Below are positions 7,350-15,644 of a DNA stretch of 64,000 bases, one piece after another. The first letter of the stretch is position 1, and each line of letters starts with the position of its first letter. The position numbers were made by a program, and so were the translations under genes. Location of the stretch: the NCBI RefSeq assembly GCF_014650995.1, contig NZ_BMWA01000009.1, positions 109,611 to 173,610 of the forward strand. The letters are read 5' to 3'. The notes under the pieces are model-generated. The model had not been told where the DNA came from. It saw only the letters and a list, made by a program, of their open reading frames with translations, and did no database searches. The DNA comes from Streptomyces viridiviolaceus (GTDB lineage: Bacteria; Actinomycetota; Actinomycetes; Streptomycetales; Streptomycetaceae).

Positions 7350-8039
7350 ATGAGCAAGCGTGCAGTCCTGGAGGTGATCGCCCTCGACGTCGAGGACGCG
7401 GTCGCCGCCCAGGCCGGAGGCGCGGACCGCCTCGAACTGGTCACCGACATGGCGGCCGACGGGCTCACCCCGTCGGCCGCGACCGTCGCCGCGATCCGCG
7501 CCGCCGTCGACATCGACGTACGGGTGATGCTGCGGCTCGCGGACGGGTTCGCCGCCGGGGACGCCGAGCGGCTGGTCCGGGTCGCGGAGGAGATGCGCGG
7601 CATCGGCGCCGAGGAGTTCGTGCTCGGGTTCCTGGACGCGGACGGTGACGTGGACCTGGGCGCGGTGGAGCGGGTCGCCGGAGCGCTGGAGGGCTGCCGG
7701 TGGACGTTCCACCGGGCCATCGACCGGGCCGCCGACCGGGACGGCCTGCGCAAGCAGCTCGCGGACTTCTCGGGGCTGGACACGTATCTGACGGCCGGGG
7801 CGTCCGGCGGGGTGGACGACGGACTTCCCGTGCTGCTCGCCGAGGCGAGGCGGTCGGGGGAGCCGGGGTATCAGCAGCAGTTGCTGGTGGGGGGCGGGTT
7901 GCGCCTCGACCATGTGCCCACGCTGCTGGAGGCGGGGATCGACGGGTTCCACATCGGGGGCGCGGCGCGGCCCGACGGGTGGGACGGGCCGGTTTCCGCG
8001 GAGGCGGTGGCGCAGTGGCGGCGGGTGCTGGGGGACTGA
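7350..8039 (+). CDS. cutC: CutC family protein
   Basis: A 229-aa TIM-barrel protein of the CutC family. Family features are LEVIALDVEDAVAAQAGGADRLEL at the start (the barrel's first strand; shown in full it exceeds what is needed), VRVMLR, TFHRAIDRAAD, YLTAGASGG, LLVGGGL and FHIGGAA. CutC was named for copper tolerance in E. coli, but that role is disputed and the barrel suggests an enzyme. GGGGCC precedes the ATG at 7350. The candidate DasR site in its promoter links it instead to amino-sugar metabolism, which fits the nearby murQ operon. Confidence 0.88.
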   Translation: MSKRAVLEVIALDVEDAVAAQAGGADRLELVTDMAADGLTPSAATVAAIRAAVDIDVRVMLRLADGFAAGDAERLVRVAEEMRGIGAEEFVLGFLDADGDVDLGAVERVAGALEGCRWTFHRAIDRAADRDGLRKQLADFSGLDTYLTAGASGGVDDGLPVLLAEARRSGEPGYQQQLLVGGGLRLDHVPTLLEAGIDGFHIGGAARPDGWDGPVSAEAVAQWRRVLGD

Positions 8040-8106
8040 GCGTCGGCCGGGCGGTGACCGTTGCCTGCCGCGGGCTGGGGTGGGCGGCGCAGCCCGGCGC
8101 TGCGGG

Positions 8107-8186
8107 GTGCCTCCCCCACTCTCGGCTCCGCTCGGGCGGGGGGACCCCCACCGCCCACCCGTGCCGCCCCTGGGGGTACCTCCCAG
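8107..8186. repeat. Dispersed Streptomyces palindromic repeat between cutC and helD
   Basis: The 200-base gap between the convergent cutC and helD genes carries two palindromic blocks: one at about 8107-8150 (CTCCCCCACTCTCGG paired with a C/G-rich partner ending GGGGGGACCCCC) and CTGGGGGTACCTCCCAG at 8170-8186. I recognise this kind of sequence as a repeat scattered between genes in Streptomyces genomes. It probably also acts as a two-way terminator. Confidence 0.6.
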
Positions 8187-8239
8187 GCCGTTCAGGCACT
8201 GGGCGAGGCACGATTGCCCGCGGTTACGCGGCTGCTCGG

Positions 8240-10282
8240 CTACGCGAGCTGCGGTGGCAGGTCGGACCCGTGCGTCACGATCAGGCCCGACACCGCTCGG
8301 GTCAGGCACACGTACAGGCGCCGCAGGCCGGTGCGTTCGTCCGGTTCGCCGTCGACCACGGCCCGCGGCTCGTCCAGGACCACGTAGTCGTACTCCAGGC
8401 CCTTGGCCAGCGAGGCCGGGACCAGGGTCAGGCGGGTCTCCCGCGTCGTCTCCTCGCCCGGCCCGAGGTGCGGGATCCCCGCCGCCGCGAGGGACTCGGT
8501 CAGCTCCGGGACGCGGGCGTCGGCGGCGATCAGGCCGACCGATCCCTCGCGTCCCAGCAGCTCGCGGCACGCCTCCACCACGTCCCCGGTCCCTGCGGCG
8601 GCGCGGATCTCGAAGAACCCCGGGTTCTCGCGGATCGACGCCACGGGCGTCAGGCCCGGCGCGATGTGCGGCAGCAGCCGGGAGGCGTACGTGATGACGT
8701 CCGTCGGCACGCGGAAACCGGCCGTCAGCTCCTCGATCACGGCGTCGCCCTTGCCCAGATGCGCCAGCGCCTCCTGCCAGCTCCGGGTCGCCCAGGGCGT
8801 GGTGCCCTGCGCGAGGTCGCCGAGGACCGTCGCCGAGCCGGTGGTGCAGCGCCGGCCCACCGCCCGGTACTGCATGGGGGAGAGGTCCTGCGCCTCGTCG
8901 AGGACCACGTGCCCGAGGGAATGGGTGCGCTCGATCAGGTCGGTGGCCTCGTCGATCAGCACGGCGTCCGCGGGCGACCACCGGGCGGACTTCACCGTCC
9001 GGGCGGGCTTCACCCACGAGATCGCCTTCTGCTCCTCCTCGGTGAGGACGCCCTCGGCGTGCTCGGCGAGGAAGTCCGCGTCCGTCAGGAGCCGGAGCAC
9101 GAGCTTCGCCGGATCCACCGGCGGCCAGACAGCCTTCACCGCCGCCTTCACCGCCGCGTTGCGGGCCACCGCGTTCTGCACCCGGTCGTCCGGGGCCTCG
9201 CCCGCCCGCTCCATCTGCACCAGCACGGCGTGCGCGATGCGCTGCGGGAGGGCCTCGCGGGCGGCGCCGTACCGGATGTCCCGCTCCAGCAGCTCGCGGA
9301 CGATCTCCTCGAGTTCGTACGCCGCGACGCGCCAGCGGCGTGAGCCGCGGACGACGACGACCGGCTCGGCGGGCATCGTCACGTGCGAGTACAGGGCCCG
9401 GCGCAGCACCTCGGCCATCCGGGCGTCGCCCTTGACGACCGCGGCCGCGGCGTCGTCCGTGCCGCGCACCTCGACGTGCGCGACCAGGTCGTCGACGGTG
9501 GCCTGGCGGACCGTCAACTCGCCCAGGGCGGGCAGCACCTGCTCGATGTAGTGCAGGAAGGACCTGTTCGGCCCGATGACGAGCGTGCCGGTGCGGGCGA
9601 GCCGCTCGCGGTGGGCGTAGAGGAGGTAGGCGACCCGGTGCAGGCCGACGGCCGTCTTCCCGGTGCCGGGGCCGCCCTGCACGCAGACGGAACCGCCGAG
9701 CCCGGCGCGCACGATCTCGTCCTGCTCCGGCTGGATGGTCGCCACGATGTCGCGCATCGGACCGACGCGGGGCCGCTCGATCTCCTGCTGGAGCAGTTTG
9801 CTGGTGGCCGCCGCCTCGGCCGGGTCGGACAGGTGCTCGTCCTCGTACGCCGTCAGATCACCGCCGGTGTACCCGAAGCGGCGGCGCAGCGCGATGTCCA
9901 TCGGGTCCTTCTTGGAGGCCCGGTAGAACGGCTGCGAGACCGGCGCCCGCCAGTCGATGACCATCGGGTCGCCGTCCGCGTCGTGCACGTGCCGGCGCCC
10001 GATGTAGAAGCGCTCCCCTCCGGCGCCCTCCGCCTGCTCGGCGCCCGGCGCGTGCAGGTAGTCGAGCCGGCCGAAGAACAGCGGGGTGTCGCTGAGATCG
10101 GCCAGTGCCTTGATGCGGTCCTCGATCTGGCGCTCCAGGACGGCGGCGTTGACCCAGTTCGCGGTGACGTCCGAGATGTCGAGGGACTCGACGTCCTCCC
10201 GCATGGCGCGCAGCGCGGAACGGGACGCGGCGAGATGGGAGCGCTCTCGGGAGAGGGGGTCGTCGTGGACGGGCGTGGACAA
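8240..10282 (-). CDS. helD: HelD-type UvrD/Rep-like ATPase that acts on RNA polymerase
   Basis: A 680-aa superfamily 1 helicase-like motor. An N-terminal charged coiled-coil (residues 10-65) precedes two RecA-like domains: Walker A GGPGTGKTAVGLHR at about 203, Walker B VVLDEAQDLSPMQYR, an ITYASRLLPHI region and LYVCLTRAVSGLIV near the end. HelD proteins bind RNA polymerase, free it from stalled complexes and can protect it from rifamycins. I start at TTG 10282 because GGAGG sits eight bases before it; the open frame upstream is antisense shadow. A promoter-like TACAAT lies about 110 bases upstream. Monocistronic. Confidence 0.9.
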   Translation of the reverse strand: MSTPVHDDPLSRERSHLAASRSALRAMREDVESLDISDVTANWVNAAVLERQIEDRIKALADLSDTPLFFGRLDYLHAPGAEQAEGAGGERFYIGRRHVHDADGDPMVIDWRAPVSQPFYRASKKDPMDIALRRRFGYTGGDLTAYEDEHLSDPAEAAATSKLLQQEIERPRVGPMRDIVATIQPEQDEIVRAGLGGSVCVQGGPGTGKTAVGLHRVAYLLYAHRERLARTGTLVIGPNRSFLHYIEQVLPALGELTVRQATVDDLVAHVEVRGTDDAAAAVVKGDARMAEVLRRALYSHVTMPAEPVVVVRGSRRWRVAAYELEEIVRELLERDIRYGAAREALPQRIAHAVLVQMERAGEAPDDRVQNAVARNAAVKAAVKAVWPPVDPAKLVLRLLTDADFLAEHAEGVLTEEEQKAISWVKPARTVKSARWSPADAVLIDEATDLIERTHSLGHVVLDEAQDLSPMQYRAVGRRCTTGSATVLGDLAQGTTPWATRSWQEALAHLGKGDAVIEELTAGFRVPTDVITYASRLLPHIAPGLTPVASIRENPGFFEIRAAAGTGDVVEACRELLGREGSVGLIAADARVPELTESLAAAGIPHLGPGEETTRETRLTLVPASLAKGLEYDYVVLDEPRAVVDGEPDERTGLRRLYVCLTRAVSGLIVTHGSDLPPQLA

Positions 10283-10391
10283 GGGGGTGCCTCCGGGAAG
10301 ACCTGCTGCGTGGACGGCGCGAGCTTCGCGCGGTGCCGACCGGTTTCCGTCCGGGCGGCGGCACTCCGTGGGGAGGCGGGCAAGAGCGGAG

Positions 10392-10422
10392 ATTGTAGGG
10401 CAGCGGGGGAGCCGACAGCCAA
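10392..10422 (-). promoter_or_regulatory. Putative helD promoter
   Basis: Read on the minus strand, TTGGCT (10422-10417) and TACAAT (10397-10392) are separated by 19 bases. The -10 box is unusually close to consensus for this genome, the spacer is one or two bases long. Just upstream lies the perfect palindrome CCCCTAGGGG at 10435-10444. I did not find a rifamycin-associated element here. Confidence 0.45.
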
Positions 10423-10556
10423 TGGTTTTTCCGACCCCTAGGGGACGCCGCCCGCCGCTGTGAGGGGAACGGTCCACCTGGAGGCGTACGCGGCCCGGGC
10501 ACGGACTGGACCGGAGAGCGATGACGGCCGTATGCCCGAAATCGCACCATGGAGGC

Positions 10557-10742
10557 ATGAGCGCAGCAACCATCTCCCCCGCCCCGGCACCCGGCCGCCC
10601 GCCCGGTGCCACGCCCGTGGCCGGCAGCCACCGGCACCGGCTCGGCGACGCCCTGCGCGCCGTGAGGGTGTTCGCGGGCGCCGCCTTCGACGTGGTCGTC
10701 CTCGGCGAGTACGGCGAGGAGGCCGGCGTCCGCCGCCGGTGA
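10557..10742 (+). CDS. Small hypothetical protein
   Basis: A 61-aa ORF with a Pro/Ala-rich start and a more ordered end (HRHRLGDALRAVRVF then FDVVVLGEYGEEAGV). GGAGG is present but only two bases before the ATG at 10557; a start at 10521 is also possible. Support comes from third-position GC bias and from the bidirectional terminator directly after its stop codon, which separates it from the convergent XPB gene. No function can be suggested. Confidence 0.5.
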   Translation: MSAATISPAPAPGRPPGATPVAGSHRHRLGDALRAVRVFAGAAFDVVVLGEYGEEAGVRRR

Positions 10743-10743
10743 G

Positions 10744-10760
10744 CGTCCGGGGCCCGGACG
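10744..10760. terminator. Bidirectional hairpin between the small ORF and the XPB gene
   Basis: CGTCCGGGGCCCGGACG is a perfect 8-bp inverted repeat around one base, in the 22-base gap between two convergent genes. It lacks a U tract, as is common for Streptomyces terminators. Confidence 0.6.
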
Positions 10761-10764
10761 TTCC

Positions 10765-12411
10765 TCAGGCGCCCTCCGCCAGCAGCTCGTCCGCGTCCAC
10801 GATCCGGTACGCGTACCCCTGTTCCGCCAGGAAGCGCTGGCGGTGGGCGGCGAAGTCCTGGTCGATCGTGTCGCGGGCGACGACCGAGTAGAAGTGCGCC
10901 TGGTGCCCGTCGGCCTTGGGGCGCAGCACCCGGCCGAGGCGCTGGGCCTCCTCCTGGCGTGACCCGAAGGTGCCCGAGACCTGGATGGCGACCGTCGCCT
11001 CCGGCAGGTCGATGGAGAAGTTGGCGACCTTGGAGACGACGAGCACACTGATCTCGCCCTGCCGGAAGGCCTCGAAGAGCTTCTCCCGCTGGGCGTTGGA
11101 CGTCTCGCCCTTGATCACCGGCGCGCCCAGGTGCTCGCCCAGTTCGTCGAGCTGGTCGATGTACTGGCCGATGACGAGGACCTGCTGCCCGGCGAAACGC
11201 CGCACGATCGCCTCGGTCACCTTCCGCTTGGTGTCGGTCGTCGCGCAGAAGCGGTACTTCTCCTCCGTCTCGGCGGTGGCGTACGCGAGCCGCTCGGAGT
11301 CGGTGAGGTTGACCCGGACCTCCACGCAGTCGGCGGGCGCGATGTAGCCCTGCGCCTCGATCTCCTTCCACGGGGCGTCGAACCGCTTCGGGCCGATCAG
11401 CGAGAACACGTCGGACTCGCGGCCGTCCTCGCGGACGAGGGTCGCGGTCAGGCCCAGGCGGCGGCGCGCCTGGAGGTCCGCCGTGAACTTGAAGACCGGC
11501 GCGGGCAGCAGGTGCACCTCGTCGTAGACGATCAGGCCCCAGTCCCGGGAGTCGAACAGCTCCAGGTGCGGGTAGACGCCCTTCCGCTTGGTCGTCAGCA
11601 CCTGGTAGGTGGCGATGGTGACGGGCCGGATCTCCTTCTTCGTCCCGCTGTACTCGCCGATCTCGTCCTCGGTGAGACTCGTGCGCTTGACCAGCTCGTG
11701 CTTCCACTGCCGGGCGGAGACGGTGTTGGTGACGAGGATCAGCGTCGTGGACTTGGCCTGCGCCATCGACCCGGCGCCGACCAGCGTCTTGCCCGCGCCG
11801 CAGGGCAGCACGACCACACCGCTGCCGCCGTGCCAGAAGTTCTCCACGGCCTGCTTCTGGTAGGGCCTGAGCGCCCACCCGTCCTCGGCCAGCTCGATCG
11901 GGTGCGCCTCGCCGTCGACGTACCCGGCGAGGTCCTCGGCGGGCCAGCCCAGCTTCAGCAGCGTCTGCTTGATCTGGCCGCGCTCGGAGGGGTGCACGGC
12001 CACCGTGTCGGGGTCGATGCGGGCCCCGACCAGCGGCGCGATCCGCTTCGACTTCAGGACCTCCTCCAGCACCGGCCGGTCGGTGGTGGTCAGGACCAGC
12101 CCGTGCGCCGGGTGCTTGGAGAGGGTGAGGCGGCCGTAGCGGTCCATCGTCTCGGCGATGTCGACGAGCAGCGCGTGCGGCACGGGATAGCGGCTGTACT
12201 GCACGAGCGCGTCCACGACCTGCTCGGCGTCGTGGCCGGCCGCCCGCGCGTTCCACAGGCCCAGCGGGGTCACCCGGTAGGTGTGGATGTGCTCCGGCGC
12301 CCGCTCCAGTTCGGCGAAGGGCGCGATGGCCCGCCGGCAGTCGTCGGCCCGCTCGTGGTCGACTTCCAGGAGCAGGGTCTTGTCGGACTGGACGATCAGC
12401 GGACCATTCAC
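10765..12411 (-). CDS. XPB-type DNA repair/transcription helicase
   Basis: A 548-aa superfamily 2 helicase of the XPB/ERCC3 family. Residues 1-130 are the XPB N-terminal domain (LIVQSDKTLLLEVDH, HTYRVTPLGLWNARAAG, LTTTDRPVLEEVL). The helicase core follows: Walker A PCGAGKTLVGAG at about 203, DEVH box in VYDEVHLLP, TATLVREDGRES including the RED motif of XPB proteins, and motif VI RLGRVLRPKADG. It is a 3'-5' DNA translocase, with repair or promoter-opening roles in other organisms. I prefer the GTG at 12411 because AAAGGG lies eight bases before it. The 844-aa partner-like gene is upstream on the same strand, beyond the two peptide genes. Confidence 0.9.
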   Translation of the reverse strand: MNGPLIVQSDKTLLLEVDHERADDCRRAIAPFAELERAPEHIHTYRVTPLGLWNARAAGHDAEQVVDALVQYSRYPVPHALLVDIAETMDRYGRLTLSKHPAHGLVLTTTDRPVLEEVLKSKRIAPLVGARIDPDTVAVHPSERGQIKQTLLKLGWPAEDLAGYVDGEAHPIELAEDGWALRPYQKQAVENFWHGGSGVVVLPCGAGKTLVGAGSMAQAKSTTLILVTNTVSARQWKHELVKRTSLTEDEIGEYSGTKKEIRPVTIATYQVLTTKRKGVYPHLELFDSRDWGLIVYDEVHLLPAPVFKFTADLQARRRLGLTATLVREDGRESDVFSLIGPKRFDAPWKEIEAQGYIAPADCVEVRVNLTDSERLAYATAETEEKYRFCATTDTKRKVTEAIVRRFAGQQVLVIGQYIDQLDELGEHLGAPVIKGETSNAQREKLFEAFRQGEISVLVVSKVANFSIDLPEATVAIQVSGTFGSRQEEAQRLGRVLRPKADGHQAHFYSVVARDTIDQDFAAHRQRFLAEQGYAYRIVDADELLAEGA

Positions 12412-12488
12412 GGGCGGCACCCTTTCGCGTGCGGACGGCCGGACGACGACTCGGCCAAACGTCCAGTGTGCCTGATCGAAGGGCGGTA

Positions 12489-12692
12489 CTACTTCGGTCC
12501 GAGGTTGTTGATCAACGGCCCTTCGACGGTGACGCCCTCGGTGACCAGGGACTCCACGCCCGTGGTCGGCAGGGGGAGCGGCAGCGCGGTGGCCTCGGGG
12601 GCGAGTGCGCCGAACAGCGCGGCGCCGGTGATCAGGGCGGCCACGGAGACGGCGACGGCGGAGTGGGCGGTGTCGGAACGCTGGGAACGCAT
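12489..12692 (-). CDS. Small secreted peptide A
   Basis: A 67-aa ORF with a classical signal peptide: basic start MRSQR, hydrophobic core VAVSVAALITGAALFGAL, and an AxA-type site (PEATA before LPLPLP). The mature part would be about 31 residues, rich in Leu, Pro, Val and Gly, with TTGVESLVTEGVTVEG and ending LINNLGPK. No cysteines. GGAAAG stands seven bases before the ATG. It is the second of two consecutive secreted-peptide genes between XPB and the 844-aa protein. I do not recognise a family; a cell-surface or signalling peptide is possible. Confidence 0.65.
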   Translation of the reverse strand: MRSQRSDTAHSAVAVSVAALITGAALFGALAPEATALPLPLPTTGVESLVTEGVTVEGPLINNLGPK

Positions 12693-12804
12693 GGGGCTTT
12701 CCGGCCTTTCCTGGGCAGGGGAACGCGGAACGGGGAGAACACCGGGGCGGGAGCGGGCCGGGCCCAGGGGGACTGGGGCCGGCCCGACGGGATCCCGGGA
12801 CGGG

Positions 12805-12921
12805 TCAGAAGGTCACGCCGCCGGTGAGGTCGATGCCGACCGCCGCGGCCTCGGCGGCGAAGGCGCCGAGGAGGGCTGCGGTGGAGGCCAGGACGGCGGC
12901 GACACGACGGAGGGAACGCAT
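12805..12921 (-). CDS. Very small secreted peptide B
   Basis: A 38-aa ORF too short for most gene callers. MRSLRR and a hydrophobic core (VAAVLASTAALLGAFA) lead to an AEAAA cleavage site, which would leave the 11-residue peptide VGIDLTGGVTF. AAGGAAG stands six bases before the ATG at 12921 and a CATAAT -10-like box lies about 70 bases upstream, both strong signals here. It precedes peptide A (12489-12692), with a similar N-terminal layout (MRSxR). Function unknown; its size recalls a secreted signal or surface peptide. Confidence 0.6.
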   Translation of the reverse strand: MRSLRRVAAVLASTAALLGAFAAEAAAVGIDLTGGVTF

Positions 12922-12988
12922 CGGTTTCTTCCTTTCGTTGCGGTGCAGGACACCCGGTGGCTGCCCTGGCGCCGACGTCTCGATGCGA

Positions 12989-12994
12989 ATTATG
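12989..12994 (-). promoter_or_regulatory. -10-like box upstream of the secreted peptides
   Basis: CATAAT on the minus strand is preceded by a T6 run in otherwise GC-rich DNA and stands 68 bases before peptide B. No convincing -35 box is visible at normal spacing, so a regulated or alternative sigma promoter is possible. Confidence 0.4.
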
Positions 12995-13109
12995 AAAAAA
13001 GCTCCCTCTCGGGTGGGAAACACCCGGTGTGGCGTGCATGAAACGCCGCGTACGCCCGAAAGTGCGCAAGAAGGCGGAGGACAGGGCCCGTCCGCGTAAA
13101 TCCAAGGGG

Positions 13110-15644
13110 TCAACGGCTGTCGTCCGCCAGCTCGGCCACTCCCGTGATCCGGTGCAGCGGATACGTGCGCACCTCGTCGGCGGTGTGGTCGTACGCCGTG
13201 ACGAAACCGCCCTCGACCCGGATCGGGGCGACGACACGCTGGCTGGCGGCGCCCTCGGCGTTCACGTAGCCGATCCACAGCGCCTCGCCGGTCAGGACGG
13301 CGGCCTGCATGGTGGCGAGGGTCTCGGCGGGGCCGGTGCGGGGCAGCTCCCCGTTCGCGTCCGGGCTGTCGTCGCCGGGGGCCGGCTTGCGCGGGGCGGT
13401 GGAGGCCAGGTCGCCGGCCCGGATGGCGCGGATCGCGGCGGCCAGCAGGGTGTCGTCCGGCACGGGCGGGCCGTCGGGCACCGGTTCCGGCGCCGTGCGC
13501 GGCGGGGTGCGGTGGGCGTCGGCGCGGGCGATCAGCACATCGCCGGCCGCGGACTCGGCGGCGGGCGCGAAGCCCATCGCGCGCAGCCCCTCCAGCAGCG
13601 CCGCCGGGTCGGCCTGGGCGGCCAGCACGGTGGGTGCCAGGCGGCGCAGGCCCAGGGCCGCGGCGCGCTTGTCGGCGAGGATCTCGCTGAGCATCGCGTC
13701 GTCGTCGCAGCGCACGTACGCCGAGGCCGCGCCCACCCGCAGCTGCCCGTGCCGGCGCGCCACGTCGTCGATCAGGTACGCCAGCGGCTGCGGCACGGGC
13801 GTACGCGAGTGCGCGGCGAGGAAGGCGTGCAGGTCGGCGGCGGACCGACCGGCGTCCAGCGCGCGGCGCACCGAGGCGGGCGTGAACCGGTAGACGGTGG
13901 CCCCGCCCTTGGACTCCACGTCCGCGAGCACCCCCAGCATGTCCGCGAGCGGACGCTCCAGCGGCCCCGGTGCCACCGCCGTCAGGTCGGCCTGGAGGAG
14001 CACGTGGTCCAGCGGCTCGGGCAGGAGCGGGGCGAGCAGGCGCGCGGCGGTAGCCGACGCGGCGGCCTGCTCGGCGGGGGACAGGGACGCGGGTGCGTGC
14101 GGAACGCGGTGGTGGACGGGGAGCTTGTCGCCGGGGCCGGAGGGCTCCCCCTCGTCGGGGTGCCTGGCCTCGGGCGCCCCGATCAGCGCCCGCCCGGGTG
14201 CCGACAGCGCGCCCCGCCCGGTGACGCCCAGCAGCTCGGCCTCGGACAGCGTCCACCGGGCGAGGCGGGTGCGCAGGTCGTCCTCCCTGCGCTGGGGGCG
14301 CTCCCAGCGCAGCCGGGCCAGTACCGAGTCCTCCACCGGCGCGGCACCCTCGGGCAGCCCCGCCAGCAGGGCCAGCACCCGGTGCCGGACCTCGGGCGCC
14401 GCCGAACGGTCCAGGTTGGGTCCCAGCGCCGACAACGTACGGTCCTTGGCGTCGCGTCCGCCGACCAGCCCCGGCGTCCGGGTCGCGAGCAGCCACGCCT
14501 CGGCGAGCCGCACCCAGCGCTCGGCGGCGGGCAGCTCGCGCCACTCGTCGTACTCCGGTGTCGCCGCGTACCGCTCGTCGGCCTCCCCGTCGGAGGCCAG
14601 CAGTCCGGCCGCGTAGGCCAGCTCGACCCAGAAGGCGGCGACCGGCTCGGGCACGTCCAGGGCGACGGCCGTCCGCTTCAGGTCGCGCATGCTCAGCCCG
14701 CCGGCCCGCAGGACGGCCGGACCGCCCTCGTCCCAGTCCTTCAGCAGCTCCTCGACCGTCCCCAGCGCCGCCAGGGCCTGGCCGGCCGCGGTGGCGTCCA
14801 CCATCTGCGGACGGTGCGTGGCGGCGGTCTCCACCGGCGGCGGCACCGGCTCGGGCGCGCGGTGCGCCCGCCCGCCGCGCAGGTGCAGGGCGACCTCGCG
14901 GGGCAGGACGACCGTGCCCGGCGCGGTCGGCAGCAGCAGCCCGCGGTCCAGCAGCCGGCGCAGGTGCGGCGCGGGGTCGTGGGTGACCTGGCCGTAGGGC
15001 GGGCCCCAGACCAGCCGGGAGAGCACCTGACGGGACTCCTCCGGCAGGTCGGCGAGCAGGGCCGCCATCCGGGTCCGGTCGGTGAACAGGGCGCCGAGCG
15101 CGGCCACGGCGGAGACGGAGTCGTGGGTCGAGGGCAGGCCGACGTCGGTGAGGATCTCCTGGATCCGGCCGGGCGACATGCCCGCGGTCGCCTCCTGCAC
15201 GGTGGGCCCGAGCCCCGTCGGGGACGGGTGCTGCGCGGAGGGCGCCAGCAGCTCACGGGCGGTGCGCACCAGCCGCAGCCGGTCGTCGCCGCCCCACACC
15301 AGCGCCTGTTCGCGCAGGGCGGCCAGGGCCCGCGGCAGGGCACCGGCGACCGCCGGGTCGCCCTCGTCCCCGGCGAGCAGGCCGAGCAGTTCGTCGTACG
15401 TCGCCGGGTCCGCCGCCACGGCCAGCGCCTCCGCCGTCTGCAGCGTGAACCGGTCCAGCCGCTCCAGGGCCCGCACCACCGAGGCGCGGGTACCGGCGCG
15501 GGTGGCGAGCTGCGTGAGGTCCGTGGGCACGGGGGTGATGAGGTCGGGACGGCTGCGCAGGAGGGCGGCCAGGGAGGCGTCGTCCCTGGCGCGGAGGGCT
15601 TCCGCGAGGGACCGGGGGGCCGCGGGCTTCTCCTCGGTGCTCAT
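13110..15644 (-). CDS. Helicase-associated protein: XPB N-terminal-like domain plus WYL-like C-terminus
   Basis: An 844-aa protein with no Walker motifs, so not itself a helicase. The long N-terminal part is helical, with winged-helix-like stretches (DLTQLATRAGTRASVVRAL at 45, GLSMRDLKRTAVALDVPEP near 320). About residues 510-640 (VLLQADLTAVAPGPLERPL, YRFTPASVRRALDAG, PLAYLIDDVARRHGQLRVG) resemble the N-terminal domain of XPB helicases. The end (GEALWIGYVNAEGAASQRVV, HRITGVAEL) looks like a WYL ligand-binding domain. In actinobacteria this type of protein lies near XPB, as here, so it may be its partner. The ATG at 15644 is the only good start. Confidence 0.82.
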   Translation of the reverse strand: MSTEEKPAAPRSLAEALRARDDASLAALLRSRPDLITPVPTDLTQLATRAGTRASVVRALERLDRFTLQTAEALAVAADPATYDELLGLLAGDEGDPAVAGALPRALAALREQALVWGGDDRLRLVRTARELLAPSAQHPSPTGLGPTVQEATAGMSPGRIQEILTDVGLPSTHDSVSAVAALGALFTDRTRMAALLADLPEESRQVLSRLVWGPPYGQVTHDPAPHLRRLLDRGLLLPTAPGTVVLPREVALHLRGGRAHRAPEPVPPPVETAATHRPQMVDATAAGQALAALGTVEELLKDWDEGGPAVLRAGGLSMRDLKRTAVALDVPEPVAAFWVELAYAAGLLASDGEADERYAATPEYDEWRELPAAERWVRLAEAWLLATRTPGLVGGRDAKDRTLSALGPNLDRSAAPEVRHRVLALLAGLPEGAAPVEDSVLARLRWERPQRREDDLRTRLARWTLSEAELLGVTGRGALSAPGRALIGAPEARHPDEGEPSGPGDKLPVHHRVPHAPASLSPAEQAAASATAARLLAPLLPEPLDHVLLQADLTAVAPGPLERPLADMLGVLADVESKGGATVYRFTPASVRRALDAGRSAADLHAFLAAHSRTPVPQPLAYLIDDVARRHGQLRVGAASAYVRCDDDAMLSEILADKRAAALGLRRLAPTVLAAQADPAALLEGLRAMGFAPAAESAAGDVLIARADAHRTPPRTAPEPVPDGPPVPDDTLLAAAIRAIRAGDLASTAPRKPAPGDDSPDANGELPRTGPAETLATMQAAVLTGEALWIGYVNAEGAASQRVVAPIRVEGGFVTAYDHTADEVRTYPLHRITGVAELADDSR

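Noticed and set aside
10283..10460. Rifamycin-associated element upstream of helD
   Set aside because: I looked for the 19-bp palindrome known from HelR genes and found only CCCCTAGGGG, which does not resemble it.
10557..10742. Reading the 61-codon ORF as a known small regulator
   Set aside because: No helix-turn-helix or other motif is present; I kept it as hypothetical only.
10283..12256. The upstream continuation of the helD frame (1338 codons in total)
   Set aside because: It runs antisense or out of frame through the XPB gene and intergenic DNA. GGAGG before TTG 10282 gives the true start.
13018..13109. A basic ORF starting MKRRVRPKVRKKAED
   Set aside because: It has no ribosome-binding site and continues only as the antisense of the 844-aa gene.
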